Below the pieces are notes generated by a model. The model was not told the DNA's origin, ran no database searches, and worked only from the letters and a program-made list of their open reading frames with translations. The position numbers and the translations under genes were made by a program. Of a DNA stretch of 64,000 bases, positions 11,884 to 25,400 are shown piece after piece. The DNA comes from Scleroderma bovista. Its lineage: Eukaryota; Basidiomycota; Agaricomycetes; Boletales; Sclerodermataceae. The number at the start of each line of letters is the position of its first letter. Within the stretch, counting starts at the first letter, position 1. The DNA lies in the NCBI GenBank assembly GCA_037178675.1, contig JAYMGJ010000281.1, positions 173,289 to 237,288 on the forward strand. The letters run 5' to 3'.

Positions 11884-12262
11884 GTGTTGGAAACATGGAA
11901 TCCTGTTTCTGATTTGGACATCCCACCTCCTCGTTGGATTCGAGAGGGCATTGCCGAGCATGTTACATTGGTCAAACCAGCCTGGGAAGTTGTCCCACTC
12001 TTTGCAGCTCTAGCGTTCTACGAATCTGACAACTTTGCAAAGGTGCGCCAAAGTCGTAGTGCATTCTGTGCCTACTGACCAGCTTTTTCAGCATGCCGCT
12101 ATCCTTCACTGGAGTGCAAGATACGAAGTAAGTCCCATCAAATATATTGACAATTTGACTGTTTACAAGACCTGTCTGCAGCATACATTCTTCAACTGCG
12201 GCATACTAGCACTACCGAAAGTGTATTGGCAGGATGAAAACAGATTGCTCGTAGTATACTAG
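11884..12262 (+). other. Unassigned short open frames downstream of Plavaka 1
   Basis: Frames at 11884-12078 and 12035-12262 read as plausible protein (for example WNPVSDLDIPPPRWI and VSPIKYIDNLTVYKTC) and could be two exons of a remnant gene that converges on the transposase. I do not recognise the family, and no clear start, splice pair or full domain is visible. Confidence 0.25.
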
Positions 12263-12299
12263 TACTAGAACCTAGGGACTTGGCACAATCACCGCGACA

Positions 12300-15200
12300 C
12301 TAGTACAAGATGCCATTATATGCAGTTCTTACGCCCAAGCGCTTGAACAGACAAAATGTATGGTAATCTATGTAGGGGTTAACGAAAAAATGGTCACAGA
12401 CCACACTGACATTATCCGCTGTCCACCTGCGGTCCATCTCGTTTCCAAAGTCAGGGATTAGGTGACAGCTGCGCACGACTCGCTCAACAGGTATTACCTC
12501 TGCAAAGGAGCGGTGCATCCGAGTTGACCGAGAGATGACGAACATACCGGTGTTGGGATCACAGGAGTGGAATGGTGTCAACCACTCAATATAGGCGAGG
12601 GGGCTTTTAAATTGGTCAAGCAGTGCTTTGGGGTAATAATTTGGAAGATCAAAGATTGCTCGTAGTTGTGCAATGTGAAGCCCTATACCCAGAATCCATT
12701 AGCTAAATGTCAGGCTCAGAAGTGCATAGCCAACCTGCCAAACCAGTCCCGTCAGTGGTAGGGTTCTTTTCACTTGTGCAGATCAGTGCGAAGTTGAGAT
12801 GCACAGGTTCTGTTGAATGACAGGGACCACAGCTTATTGGTAGACAAGCCCTAACTATATTCTTCTCTTTGCCTGCGGATACCTCGGGTATGCTTGGAAG
12901 ATGAAAAACTAAACGAGAGTACATGTTGAATGTGTCGATCGTGTGTGGCACATACAGCGAACCTTGACCACGAATGAATGATGTGAGCGCAGGAAGGAAG
13001 TAGGTGGCATGCAGGTCTGATATGATTTTGGCTGCTGGGATTCGGCGTAGGTGTCATGGATGTGATGAAGGGAGACGGTACATGGTGGTCAAGGGCATTG
13101 GAGTCTGAGTTTGGGGCATGTGTGAAATTGCCACATCGCCATCCTCACATCCACATTGCATCTCTATGACACCATCATCGTCTTCGAGCTCCACTTCACA
13201 CTCTCCCCTCCCCTCCCCTTCCACTTCCCCAGCCAACGCATTGCACATTCTCTTTTTCCAGTCAAGATATATGTTAAAATGATCGATGGATTCTTGTCTG
13301 CGCAGCCAAACCGTCATTTGGGTGATGAAATCCTTTCTGTTACTTGCACAGTAAGCTTCCTTAGTATAATTGATATGCAATCGCTCAGGACTTTCAGTGT
13401 TGAATCCATCCGCCGATCCAAAACGCTTGATCAGCTCGATGTAGTGTTGCATTGAGTGGATCTTCAGGATATTAAAGTGCGTTGCTTGCCAACCCCCAAG
13501 CTTGATAAATACATCCTTGTTTGCATGGAATTCGTCGAGGGCAGTTTCAAGAGCTTGAAGAGTATGCGAGGTGTGTGATTGAAGGGATGAATAGAATATA
13601 AAATCAGTGACGGCCTGGACAGCCCGAACAAAGCGCAGTTCAGCACTGCCTGCAACAAGGCCCAGAAATACTTTTTGCATTTCTTTATGCTCTTTCCCCG
13701 TCCATTGACTAACTGTCGAGATCCCGTTTTTGAACTGCCAGAGGCCAGGGTGCGATGTCATGCATTTGAAATGTGCGTCGATCTCCTCATCACCAATGAT
13801 CGCCACTGACCATTTTACCAGATGCTCCTTAAAGACTCCCTTGTGGAGTTGATGAAGCAAATCGGGAGTGAACGCCTGGAAGATATCCGTGTGCGGCAAG
13901 TCCTTCCAGAATGGTGGGTATACAGGGCACAAACCAATAGTCTTCATTTCTTGCCTCAGCACAGTAGAAGATTGGTTCTCGTTGCGCACAAGAAGGTTCA
14001 AGGATTCTGTCATGTCACACTTTGGACCATGTATGTTATTCCCTCTGGCATTTGGATCAATTTTACATAGTGGGCAGTGGTTCTCCATGCAGCATGCAAC
14101 AAGACATTGTTCTGGGTAGTTGGCTAAGTATGCTGCCAGGATTGGGAATATCCAGCAGATAGCAGAGTCTGCGCATGTCATTTCAACACCTGACCGTCCC
14201 GTGTTCGCTAGTGATGCGAGGATCATGGCCATACAATGATGGAAGAGTCGGTATCGTGCAATTGGTCGGGTCTTCTCTGAGAAGTTATCAAATTTCCCAA
14301 CAGGTATGTATCCAAGCAAGATGGTTGCATGTGATGACACCTGCGCATGCAGATCCTTGCTAATGTTTCTGATCATCAGGTATACGGGCCAGGCTGATTT
14401 GTCACCTAGTAGGTGGGTGAGTTGGGTCTTGTCGGATGCCAGGATCACTGGGGCAATTGTTGCTCCCTCTGGTAAGCGGGTCTTATTGAAGTGAATTTAG
14501 CAAATTAGCTGATTGGATTTTCCACAAACAGTGAGCATCAACTCACCTGCATATCCCACCACCAATCGGCAGTCCACATCTCGTTGATGACGTGGTCGCT
14601 ACCGTCTTTACTGGTGTAGAGACGTTCTGGGGCGAACCTCATCCCAGCATTAAACGCCGAGTTCCCAATCAACTCACGGACACACTCAACAGGATCACGG
14701 AACCAGAGCTCCAATTCCTCAGTCTGTGCATGCCCATCATTGTCTCTTATGTCGCCAGTAAGTGTGATACACTCGCACTTCCAGTCCACGCTACGAGGTA
14801 ACTGATCTACTGCGTTCAACAACTCGGCTTTATTTTTGAACGACGGCTGGACTTTATTTTGAATCTGCCGACCAGCGGAGGTCAAAGACATAAGTCAACT
14901 TTGTGACGAGCAGACCATATGACTTACTACATTTAACCACAGGAAATTTTCGGCCTGGGTGTGTCCAACATTCTTGATGAGCCATTTCGCCAACTGCCAT
15001 TCCTCTTCACTCTCAAATGGGCCCCATATGTTGCCCCCTTCAAGTATTTCTTTGTCCAGATAATTTTCAAACTGCGTGGAAGCGACACCATGGCTAGTTC
15101 CTGCCTTTAGGTGAGATGGGAACTCTTCTTGCCATGATTGGCCTCTCCAGTCATCATGAGGTAAGTCCTCAACTCGTGCACATTGATCCATGGGCTGAAC

Positions 15201-15470
15201 TTCAGATGCCATGCTCTCATCGTGCTGAATAGATTCGTCGTGGATTGTGAAACTATAATCCAAAGATGTTGCAGCGCTGTCCTCAATGGCCCAGTCCTCG
15301 GTGGCTGCAGCAGCGCTTTGAAGACAAGAGGTGAGCCCTGTGTTCCGAGAAGCCCAGAGGTTGCTTAATAGCTGATCGCGAGCTTTTCGACATGCGGGTG
15401 CCAGGGCTTCATGCCGCCGCACGGTTGGTTGATTGGGGAAAGGTGCATGGCAAAAGTGGCATGGGGGCAT
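12300..15470 (-). pseudogene. Plavaka-type transposase 1, one premature stop
   Basis: A large basidiomycete DNA-transposon protein of the Plavaka group (CACTA-like). Exons on the minus strand: 15470-14928, with an N-terminal C2H2-like finger (CHFCHAPF...H...C) and an EWQLAKWLIKNVG motif; 14864 to about 14540, with ELELWFRDPVECVRELIG and TADWWWDMQ; about 14481-12735, with SDKTQLTHLLGDKSAWPVY, CPLCKIDP and PDLLHQLHKGVFKEH; and 12682-12300, with the C-terminal block RSCHLIPDFG...FFVNPYID. Intron borders are GT-AG. A TGA at 13054-13056 interrupts an otherwise continuous frame: the residues after it (AAKIISDLHATYFLPAL) continue the family pattern. The last intron uses a weak donor (GTTGGC). Probably inactive; the gene is otherwise nearly complete. 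A DUF6532 gene starts divergently 470 bp away. Confidence 0.8.
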
Positions 15471-15938
15471 CGCAGGACGTGATCAAAGGGATGCACTTCG
15501 GTCGCCATTCAACAATTTCAACATCAGATTTTATTGACTCGATTAGACTGGCTTCAAGTGCAAGGGTCAAGTGTCAGTTGGCAAGAGTTGAACTCCAGGC
15601 TGGCAGGTGTAACTCTGACATACCTACTAGTATATATACACTCACTTTTTTTTGGCAGTCACCGCGGCCATCTTCCCACCTCCACTCTGACAGCCCACAT
15701 TGACTCTCTGGCGCAAAATGCATGAAGACCACAGTGGAGAGCTTGAAAGTGATGCCTTTCATGTTAATCAAGTCCAACCGTTTGGTCGAGGGAGCAGGGT
15801 GCCAAGGCTGACCCTGCGTTCAGAAGCTTTTCGTGAGTACTAACCCCACTTTGTTTGCAAGTCGTGTACCAATGGATGACTTGCCAACTACTAGGGGCAG
15901 AGGTTCTTGCAAAGAATCAGCGATGTAGTAATAAGCAG

Positions 15939-17568
15939 ATGGCACCTGCCACCGCTACTCGTGGCTATCAATCTCAGGCAGGCAATGGATCTGCACTATC
16001 GTCTGACGCCATGGCTACTCAAAATTCACCAAACGCCACGCTTTCAATGACAGGAGGACAGAGTGCTGACTTGCAGGAAAGATGGACTGGCAAAGCACAA
16101 CAGTACAGCCCTTCCTATTGGCCACCGTTCAGTGGTGCTGATGACGAACACGACGGAGATGTTCTACGAGACGAAGACTGCAATTATGAACAAGCTTCAG
16201 CAGCAGACGAGAGGCTCATGAACCCATTAGGGTTGCCTGCTATGGTTTGGTTGTATTCCTTAAATTGACTTCTGATTACTGACACATAAATTTTCATAGA
16301 TTACATCCCGCTCTGTCAGCACAGACTTCCCTCAACGGACCCCACGAAACAGAGGTATATGGCCTGCATCCCAGTCCACTTCCAGTCAAATCCAAGCGGG
16401 TTCAACCACGGTAAACCCGACCGAGGTCCCACGAAACCCAACACTGAACCCACGAAACCCAACACCGGTCTTACGAAACCCAACGCCAGTCCCACATTTG
16501 CCCATGGCCTCCCATCGGTTTGGCAACTTGGTACAAAAATGTGTCCCTACACCCCCAGGGGTATGTATTTGGTTAGCAACCAGGCAGTTGTTCGAATTAA
16601 TTATTCACATATAGACACCAAGCCCTTTTGTGGGGGACCTCTCTGAGGAGTTAGACGGGTGTCGACCTGGCAAGTGCCCTCAGAGAGACCGTGACCGCAG
16701 CACTCGCAACCTCGACGCTGACATCAAACATGTGATAGACCTTGCTTACATCCACTTTAAATGTATAGTTTCGACAATGGACGCTTTCCCGGAGGTCTCT
16801 GGTGAGGTGGATGCCCTCGTTGTGAAGGCACTTGCAAAGGCCTGCGAGCAATCTAACATGGAAGTGGAATTAGGTCCTGTTGAGGCAGGTCTCGTGCATA
16901 TTGTTTATTCTGTGGTGGTTCTCCCTCGCTTACACATCAAAGATCAAAGATCGGATATGCCAACTACGTGGGCAAGTGAAGGACATTGCGCGCGCGCGCG
17001 CATGTCTGCATTGCATATGGGTTCAAGGATTTATCGGATTGTATTGGACTCGACGAGCATGCAATAGAGGTGACTAAGGGAGAAAATCGCAAACTTGTCA
17101 GCATGTTGTTGGATAAATTGGTGTTTGCATATCTGGCATGGCATGTTTTCATTTCTTGCATGACCTTTCTAACACCCGGGATTACAGGATCATACCAATT
17201 GCATGCAGCCAGGGACAATGTACAAGCAACCGCTAATTGGCAAAGTAATCGCTCTGCAGTGGTTTAGTGACAAGAAAGCAGTCGGCATTCGCTATTGCGA
17301 GTACTTCAATCCGCTCACGGTGCAACTACTCGCCTTTGTACTGACTGCAGTGTGTATTTTTTTATGCTATGCCAATTTATACTGAACAGTCTTGATGCCT
17401 ACTAGATACAGTGCGCGATTCGAGAATGGGAAAGCGGCAAACATCGCGTTGTGCCATTTCAAGGAGTGAAGTATGGGAATATTTACAAGCAACACATTCA
17501 AAACCTCGAGAATTGGCGCAAGTATAATGAGACAACAGAGGATAACACGTTGGAAAGGATGTTGTGAG
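15939..17568 (+). pseudogene. DUF6532-containing protein, frameshifted in a CG run
   Basis: Exons on the plus strand: an N-terminal low-complexity part from ATG 15939, then a Pro/Arg/Asn repeat (RNPTP, about 16430-16500), then the DUF6532 domain from about 16650: TRNLDADIKHVIDLAY, then IKDRICQLRGQVKDIAR (about 16937-16990), CIAYGFKDLSD (about 17005), KQPLIGKVIALQWFSDKKA (17222-17280), YFNPLTVQLLAFVLTA and, after an intron, IQCAIREWESGK up to a TGA at about 17568. Between VKDIAR and CIAYGF the frame changes inside GCGCGCGCGCGCG (16988-17000); one CG unit less would restore it. DUF6532 is a common Agaricomycete domain of unknown function. The change may be a real slippage mutation or an assembly error, so pseudogene status is tentative. 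Confidence 0.65.
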
Positions 17569-20078
17569 AACTCTTGGAGTCAGCATGGTGAGCCTTTGCA
17601 TGGATAATTTGGGATGTCACTGACTTCGAGTCACTCATGACAATACAGTCGACATGCTGGTGACTCATTTGACGACTTGACACCAGTGGATGATGCAGCT
17701 CAATGAGGCTTAGATTTATCAGATTTCGCGGTGGACCATGGAGGCTCTCAGGTGTCGAACTAGATTCACTTTTATATACTTGTATTAGGCGTACTCCCGC
17801 TCGTGAATGTAAATCGGACGTTTCGTGCAATTCCGAATGTAGCGCAGGAGTGCCAGAACAATGGGCCTGCCAGTTCACATCCTTCCGTCATGCTATGGTA
17901 CTATACAAGTGCTACACGGTACTATACAGTCGATAGTGCATCGTGCGCTACGCGGCTATGACAGCCTATGTGGAGACTATATAATTAACACTTACTATAT
18001 TGGACTATATAATTGGGGGGGTGGCTACGTGGCTACATGACTATATAGCTCTATATAGTACAGGGTAGGGTACCGATGTTTTCCTGATGCACAGCATTAA
18101 AGTACAAAAAGAGAAGGGAGTAAGCAGAATTTGTCAAGGATTGGTAAGAGCTTTGTAAGGGGTTTGTAAGCGATCAGTAAGCAAGGGATAAGCAGGAATG
18201 AGTAAGCATAGGGAGCATGAATAAGCTGCTGAGTAAAGGAATGAGTAAGCTGCATGACAAGATTGATTGGTAAGGGAGTGAGTCATCAGCTGAGTAATAT
18301 ACCAAAAATGCGAAAGGGATAGAGTAATACTGATGACAAGAGAGCATCAGTAAGCAAGGGATGAGTCACTGCACAGCAGAAGGAGTCATTGATGCACAGC
18401 CTAAGAAGTTTGATGGGGGGCTGTGTACCATCAGGAATTTGATGGGACAACAATGAGGAAGATCTGAGATTAATAGGGGGATTGATCCGAGACAAAACAG
18501 CCACAAGAAGGGTACCAGGGGTCCAGAGGTCTTTTGGGGGGTCAGCATACACTAAGGTATAGTGCATGTGTTCTAGCGCCGCTGAAGCGCAACCATGGGC
18601 TCCCTTGACGAGCTCTCTTCTGGAAAAGAACGAGAGAGGGTTCTTCTTCCTAATAGCACTATAAAGTGGGGGAATAACTGTCATGGTGCTGGGGGATGTC
18701 GTCTGAAAGTAGGGAAGCGGATAGAGTATTGAATTCGATGCATCCAGGGAAGTGAGACAAACGACAGAGGAAGATGGACATGGCAAGTATCTGGGAGGAA
18801 GGGACCATAGGCTGAGGGCTCAGGGGACACAGAGACGACCAGAGAAGACTTCTCAAGCTTGACAATAGACCTAAGATGACCAAAGTACATCCTTGACACA
18901 GGACTGACAAGGAGAACACACTGACTGAGAACGAGAGGGACTGAGGGAGCAGGCTGGGAAGATATGTGCCAGACAGTGCATGGGAACTCTGGAAGAGGCT
19001 GTCCTAAGAGCAGGACATAGTGGAGATCTGCAGCAATAGCGGAGAAATGATCCAGAGAAAATACGGACTCCATAGTGAGCGATGAAGTGAACGGATTTGC
19101 ATCAGAACTTGACAGGCAGATAGACCACATTCTAGGCTCTCTGACGGTATAGTCACGTGCCTGATAGCTTCAGAAACGATGGAGCTATTCAAAATATCAG
19201 AATGCCGGCACTGGGCGCCTAAAAATGACATTTGGGCACTAAAATTCATTTCTTCTCTTTCTCCTTTGTTTCTCCATCAATTCTTTGGCTTCTTTGATTG
19301 TTCTGGTATGGGAGTTGGACTGCAGATGTGTGCATTCCTTTCTCATACCACAATTGACGTTATTCCTTCAGTTTCTTCTGCTTCTTGGTGGTTCTCGTGT
19401 GATAGATGACTGTCTGCATTGGCATTCATCTTTCACATCAGGATAGTCTTCTTGTGTGATAGATGGCTATGATGAGGGTCCATCGTGCTTATCCTTCACA
19501 TAAGGATCATTCGATATAGGTGTTATCTTCCATGTTCACTGTACCAAACCTGTTTGGTGCATGACACCAGGTGGCTGTACGATGCTCATGTGTCCTAGGT
19601 GAGTCGTTTCACCTTCTTGTGTTTTATTTGCCTGATCTTGAACCTTCTGCATCGCTGTTGATGCCTAATGACTCTATATGGACACTCTTGGTGGTTGGTG
19701 GGTGGCCTTGACAACACTGGTGAGTCACCATCCTGTATTCTTGGGCTGTAGCACATATACTGACTCTGCAGCCAGCAGTGCCACTTCGAGTTGAGTTGAG
19801 TTGATGTTGCCACCACTAGTCATGCTGTCACCATCACCATCACCATTGTCTCAGTTTCATTTGCCATCGCCATCACCAACTCTCTTGCTCTCGACCTGCC
19901 TGAACACAAACACTCGACTTGTGGTGCCCAACACTTCAATTGGCACATTTCTCGGTATGTACATGTTGACATTGTCAACACTGACACTTCTCCATCAACT
20001 AGCATGCTTTGCCATCATGATTTTGCCTGTACTCAGTGAGTTCTGTGTCCTTTGTCCATTTTGACACATTCTGACGTT
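17569..20078. other. No recognisable gene
   Basis: Contains purine-rich GAGTAAG-type degenerate repeats at 18110-18370, and minus-strand frames of up to 166 codons (18286-18786, 18681-19130) that are Ser/Leu/Pro-rich, overlap one another in different frames and show no domain. A CACCATCACCATCACCATTG stretch lies at about 19830. Confidence 0.45.
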
Positions 20079-20345
20079 CTTGGTATAGTAGAAAGGTGGT
20101 GGTCTGCACAGGGAAGGTCTAGCCTGAAGCTGTAGGTAACCTCAATGGGCAAGCTACTGATATATTAGATATACCTGTAGGTAACTACAAGTATCAGTAA
20201 GTAGGAAGTAGTCAGTAGGTACTCACCTCAGTATGCTGGCAAGCTACTGAGGGACTATGGTAATAGACTCTACTGTATGTGCGATGTATGCTTATGTAAG
20301 TAGGTAAATATACCACAACAATCTGTTTATAACTCCAACACTTGG
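20079..20345 (-). mobile_element. Solo copia LTR with 5-bp target-site duplication
   Basis: The minus strand from 20340 to 20084 (257 bp) matches the LTR at 4468-4749: TGTTGGAG start, a shared block around CATACAGTAGAGTCTATTAC, and a shared AGACCACCACCTTTCTA end. It is flanked by CTTGG on both sides (20079-20083 and 20341-20345), a perfect 5-bp duplication as made by copia integrase. There is no internal region, so the element was lost by LTR-LTR recombination. Confidence 0.85.
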
Positions 20346-22416
20346 TTGCATTTTCAGCTGTTTTCACGTCATTTGCAATGCTGTGGGCATCCATGCATCT
20401 GCTCAATGCACCCATTTAGTTTCCAAAGCTATTCACATCGTCTGAGTGCTGCCTTGCAGCCTCCATAGGTGAGTCGGGTGGTTTAGCTTTCTCTTGGGGT
20501 ATTCTGATGTTTTCTGACATGTTTGCAGATCTATTCATGTCTGTTCCAACATTAGAGACATCTCTGATCCCACTCAACGCATCTGCATGGCTCCCAATGC
20601 CATCCATCACCTTGACTCTGTGTTTCGTGTCTCCAGTACCCAGGTACGTCCTTGCACTGTCTCTGTGACTCATACCAGCCATTTCAGCTTCATTCTATGT
20701 GTCCAGAGCATCTATCTGTCCACCTGATCCATCCGCCCATCCAGTCAACATGTCTGTTTGGCTCCCTGGGCCTGTTGCATCATCTGCATGCCATCTTGTC
20801 CCTCCAACTTTGTGCATGTGTGCTTTGAAAATTTGCCAAGTACGATGACATGCCCACCCCAAGCATCAACAATGGTAACAATGCACAATGCACAACCACC
20901 CATCTCAATGCAATGACAGGTAAGGAGTCCCTCACCAGGTCATCCACAGTTCACCACTGACAATGCCAACCACACCACCCAGCGACCATGACAACAGCAG
21001 CAATGGTCGTGGCCAACACCATCACCCCCAGCAACCATGCAGCAGCAAGTTTTTTACACCTGTGGTGTCCTGATGATGATGGCAACCCATCCATCTCCCC
21101 CAGCATTGACAATGACACCATGCAAGAGTCGAAAAAGAAGTCAAACCTGCCACCCTCTGTGACTCCCTTTACCCCACCTGTGGCATCAGTTCCTCCCCAT
21201 CAAACAAACAGCACTCAGTGCATTCTTATTTGTCGTCACCAGAGGCATCTCAACAACACCCACACCAAGGGCTACCATTCCGGCATGACAACAAGTTATT
21301 CATACATTGCATGTAGCACTTGTAGTTATGTAATAAAATATTGATTCATTATTGTTGACCCATTGCCCTCTCCTTGTGTGAGCCACAACAGTGAGCACAC
21401 ATGGACAACAATGGCAACTTGGTGATGACACGAGGAAGTGGTGAAGGTGTGGGCAATGGTGCCTGCACCTGTGCAGTATTGATGAACCTCTCATGAGGTA
21501 TAAGGGAGGTCCACCAGTAGGTGATGATGAGGACCTCCCTGGAGCAGCAGATTACTCATTCTGGAAACTTGATGCTCTCGAGATGTTGTCTTGAGGGCAT
21601 ACATCCACAATAGGCAGTGAGGGTGAGCTGGGGGAGAGGTCAGGTCATTCAGATATCTTTTCGTTGTAGTGGGTAATAGGTCAGAAAGACCGTGGGAACC
21701 TCAAAAAAGTGGTGCCAAGGGTGCAACAGGGCACTGTGTTATCTGCAATTTGAAGAGATGTCCTGAGGGTGGAGCATGTGAGGAGGGTGGCTCATGAAGC
21801 TGAGAGGACATTAGACTTCATCTGTGTGCTCTTGACTCATTCTAGTGCTCATGTACATGATGTCAGAGAAACTGCACAAAGGTGATAAAATAGAATGCTG
21901 ATGGATGATGTCTGAGTTCATGGCATGTGCAAATGGAATCTCATTGAAATTGTCATGACAAACCCATGAATGTGTATTACTGCCTCTCAGAACTTGGGGA
22001 TCACCTTATCAAGATTTCATCATGCACTCCAGTGGGTGGAGCTGTGGCAACAACTGCTAGACAAGCTACAACCAACCACCATTGATGTTAGACATCACAG
22101 TAGTAATTTGTGGGCATCATATGTACTAACCTCCTGAACATTCATCAGTTGTCTGGATTGGTGGAGGTGGCAGCACTACACACATGTACCAGATCATCCA
22201 GGTAATTGTTATTGGGGTAGTAGAGCCTTGCTCATTTTGTCATTGTTGGCTAGATACCATTCAGTGGGAAAAGGTTTGTTGCCTGTTGCCTGTTGCTGTT
22301 TCTTGTGGTACTGCTGGAAGTGTTCCTCATGTTGGATAAATGAACATGATGGTCTGTGTTTACTTGTTTATACTATGGTACAACAACAACTAAGGTCTAA
22401 ACGAACACAAAGCACA
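20346..22416. other. No recognisable gene
   Basis: Frames at 20416-20682 (minus) and 20988-21344 (plus) are short, Ser/Thr/Pro-rich and lack family resemblance. The composition (many CATGCCA/CACCAT words) differs from the coding areas. Possibly degenerate transposon sequence. Confidence 0.4.
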
Positions 22417-25400
22417 CTAGGCAGCAAACACATGACAATTGGAATAATATTGGTAAGGTTCAAAACAATCTTGCCACTTGGACCCATGTGCCATTTGACT
22501 GAGATCCAGCTCTACACCCCCCCTTGGCATAATTAATGTGGTACATGGATTATAGAATGGATCCCTTTTGTCAACAGGCACCCACAGAAGCAACTGGCCA
22601 TGTGGACCTCTAATCCATCCATCTTCATGAAATCTAACACATTGGTGAAAGGCCTGTTTATCATGGAAACAAAGCTTCTCTCTGTCATGCAATGCATGAG
22701 ATGGCACAGAAGAGAAACTAATTAAATGATGTGAGATGGGATGCTGAGTATCACTGTGGAAAGGAGCATCATCATACTCTGTATTATATGGAAGTGAATA
22801 CATGTAACAATATAGCTGAAGACTAGTATGCTTACTATTGTTTGAGGAACATGTATAGCATTCATTTGATTCTTGGAGGGAGGCCTTCCCTTCATTATTG
22901 ATGATTCTGACCTCTCTGTCAGCATCCCAGACTCTCACAGTGTTGTCCCATGAGCCTGACACAATCTTTGTGCCATCAGGGGAGAATGCAACTGATCTAA
23001 TGCATTCAGTGTGGCCTTGAAGTGGACTGCCAATCAGCACACCCTTGTCAGTATCCCAGACTCCCACAGTGTTTTCAAGTGAGCCTGAAACAATCCTTGT
23101 GGTATCAGGGGAGAATGCAACTGATATGACCCTGTCAGTGTGGCCTTGAAGTGGACTGCCAATCTGCACACCCCTGTCAGCATCCCAGACTCTCACAGTC
23201 TTGTCATATGAGCCTGACACAATCCTTATGCCATCAGGAGAGAATGCAACTGATGTGACCCCCTCCATGTGGCCTTGAAGTGGACTGCCAATCTGCACAC
23301 CCCTGTCAGCATCCCAGACTCTCACAGTCTTGTCATGTGAGCCTGACACAATCTGTGTTCCATCAGGGGAGACTGTGACTGATGTGACCCAGTGCATGTG
23401 GCCTTGAAGTGGACTCCCAATCTGCACACCCCTGTCAGCATTCCAGATTCTCACAGTCCTGTCATCTGAGCCTGACACAATCCTTGTACCATCTGGGAAG
23501 AATGCAACTGAGCTGACCCAGTCCATGTGGCCTTGCAGTGGACTGCCAATCTGCACACCCCTGGCAGCATCCCAGACTCTCACAGTCTTGTCATGTGAGC
23601 CTGACACAATCCTTTTACCATCAGGGGAGAATGCAACTGATGTGACCCTGCCAGTATGGCCTTGAAGTGGACTGCCAATCTGCACACCCCTGACAGAATC
23701 CCAGACTCTCACAGTCTTGTCATGTGAGCCTGACACAATCCTTTTACCATCAGGGGAGAATGCAACTGATGTGACCTTGTCAGTGTGGCCTTGGAATGGA
23801 CTGCCAATCAGCACACCCCTGTTAGCATCCCAGATTCTCACAGTTTTGTCATCTGAGCCTGACACAATCCTTGTACCATCAGGGGAGAATGCAACTGATG
23901 TGATTGCCTCAGTATGGCCTTGAAGTGGACTGCCAATCTGCACACCCCTGTCAGCATCCCAGACTCTCACAGTGTTGTCATGTGATCCTGACACAATCCT
24001 CGTACCATCAGGGGAGAATGCAACTGATGTGACCCCAGAAGTGTGGCCTTGAAGTGGACTGCCAATCTGCACACCCCTGTCAGCATCCCAGACTCTCACA
24101 GTGTTGTCATTTGACCCTGACACAATCTTTGTGCCATCAGGGGAGAATGCAGCTGAGACCCTGGAAGTGTGGCCTTGAAGTGGACTGCCAATCTGCACAC
24201 CCCTGACAGCATCCCAGACTCTCACAGTCTTGTCATGTGAGCCTGACAAAATCTTTGTGCCATCAGGGGAGAATGCAACTGATCTGACCCAGTCAGTGTG
24301 GCCTTGAAGTGGACTGCCAATCTCCACACCCCTGTCAACATCCCAGACTCTCACAGTCTTGTCATCTGAGCCTGACACAATCCTTGTGCCATCAGGGGAG
24401 AATCCAACTGATGTGACAGAGAATATGTGGCCATGAAGTGGACTGCCAATCTCCACACCCCCATCAGCATCCCAGACTCTCACTGTCCTGTCATCTGAAC
24501 TTGACACAATCCTTGTGCCATCAGGGGAGAATGCAACTGATGTGACACTGTCTGTGTGCCCCTGAAATAAAACCTGGGCAGCTGGCCAATCTTTGTCATG
24601 CCCTTCAGCAACTTTGGCAATGCAGGGGGAAATTGCCCCTAAATCCTTGTATGGTATTGCATTTTCAGGAGTAAATGGCAGTGCAGAGATGTACAAGTGG
24701 GGAGTACTTGCAGAAGCTCCACTGGAGAAGTTATGGATGAACTTCACACCATCCCTTGCCAATGCTGCAACATCCTGATGTCCTGCCTTCCCCTGGACCA
24801 AATGTATGTTATACAGAAACTCCCCATCCCACTGATTTACTTACCTGAGACCATCTTGCAACACTAGAGAGAGCAGGTGCAGCATTACCAAGTACACCCA
24901 GCAAACTCAGTACCTCAAACCAGAACAGGATCCTTTCATTCCCAAGAATATTCTTCACATATCCTGCAAGTTCAGGATCAAACTCAGTTGCCTGCAGATG
25001 CTTTGTCCAGAACTGACATGAGTATGACAGCTGAGGTGGAATCTTGGCTTTCACTCTATCAGCCAGATCAGGTACATCTGAATTGAGCAGGTAGGAGCTC
25101 TGAAGTCCACAGATATTGAAGCATAGACCACCATGAAGGACATGGAGTGATGCAACAGCTAGGTCTGCCTGAATACCCGACTCACCAACAAAATAATCCC
25201 CACTCCGTAAGTGATTAGTCAAGAAGTCATGGAACGAAGAATGGAGGAGCCGGACAGGGTTTTTGTGGTCAGCGACGCCACTCAGCAATGAGCCCATGTA
25301 GTCGAGAATGAGGGCAACTTCGAAACGATCATCTTCATGTGGGAAGTACATGCGCATTGCATGCAATGCACCCATTGGGAGTGGCTCCAGCATATAAAGA

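Noticed and set aside
13156..13455. Plus-strand frame of 99 codons
   Set aside because: Antisense shadow of the Plavaka 1 exon.
18286..19130. Minus-strand frames of 149 and 166 codons
   Set aside because: They overlap in different frames, are Ser/Pro/Leu-rich and show no domain.
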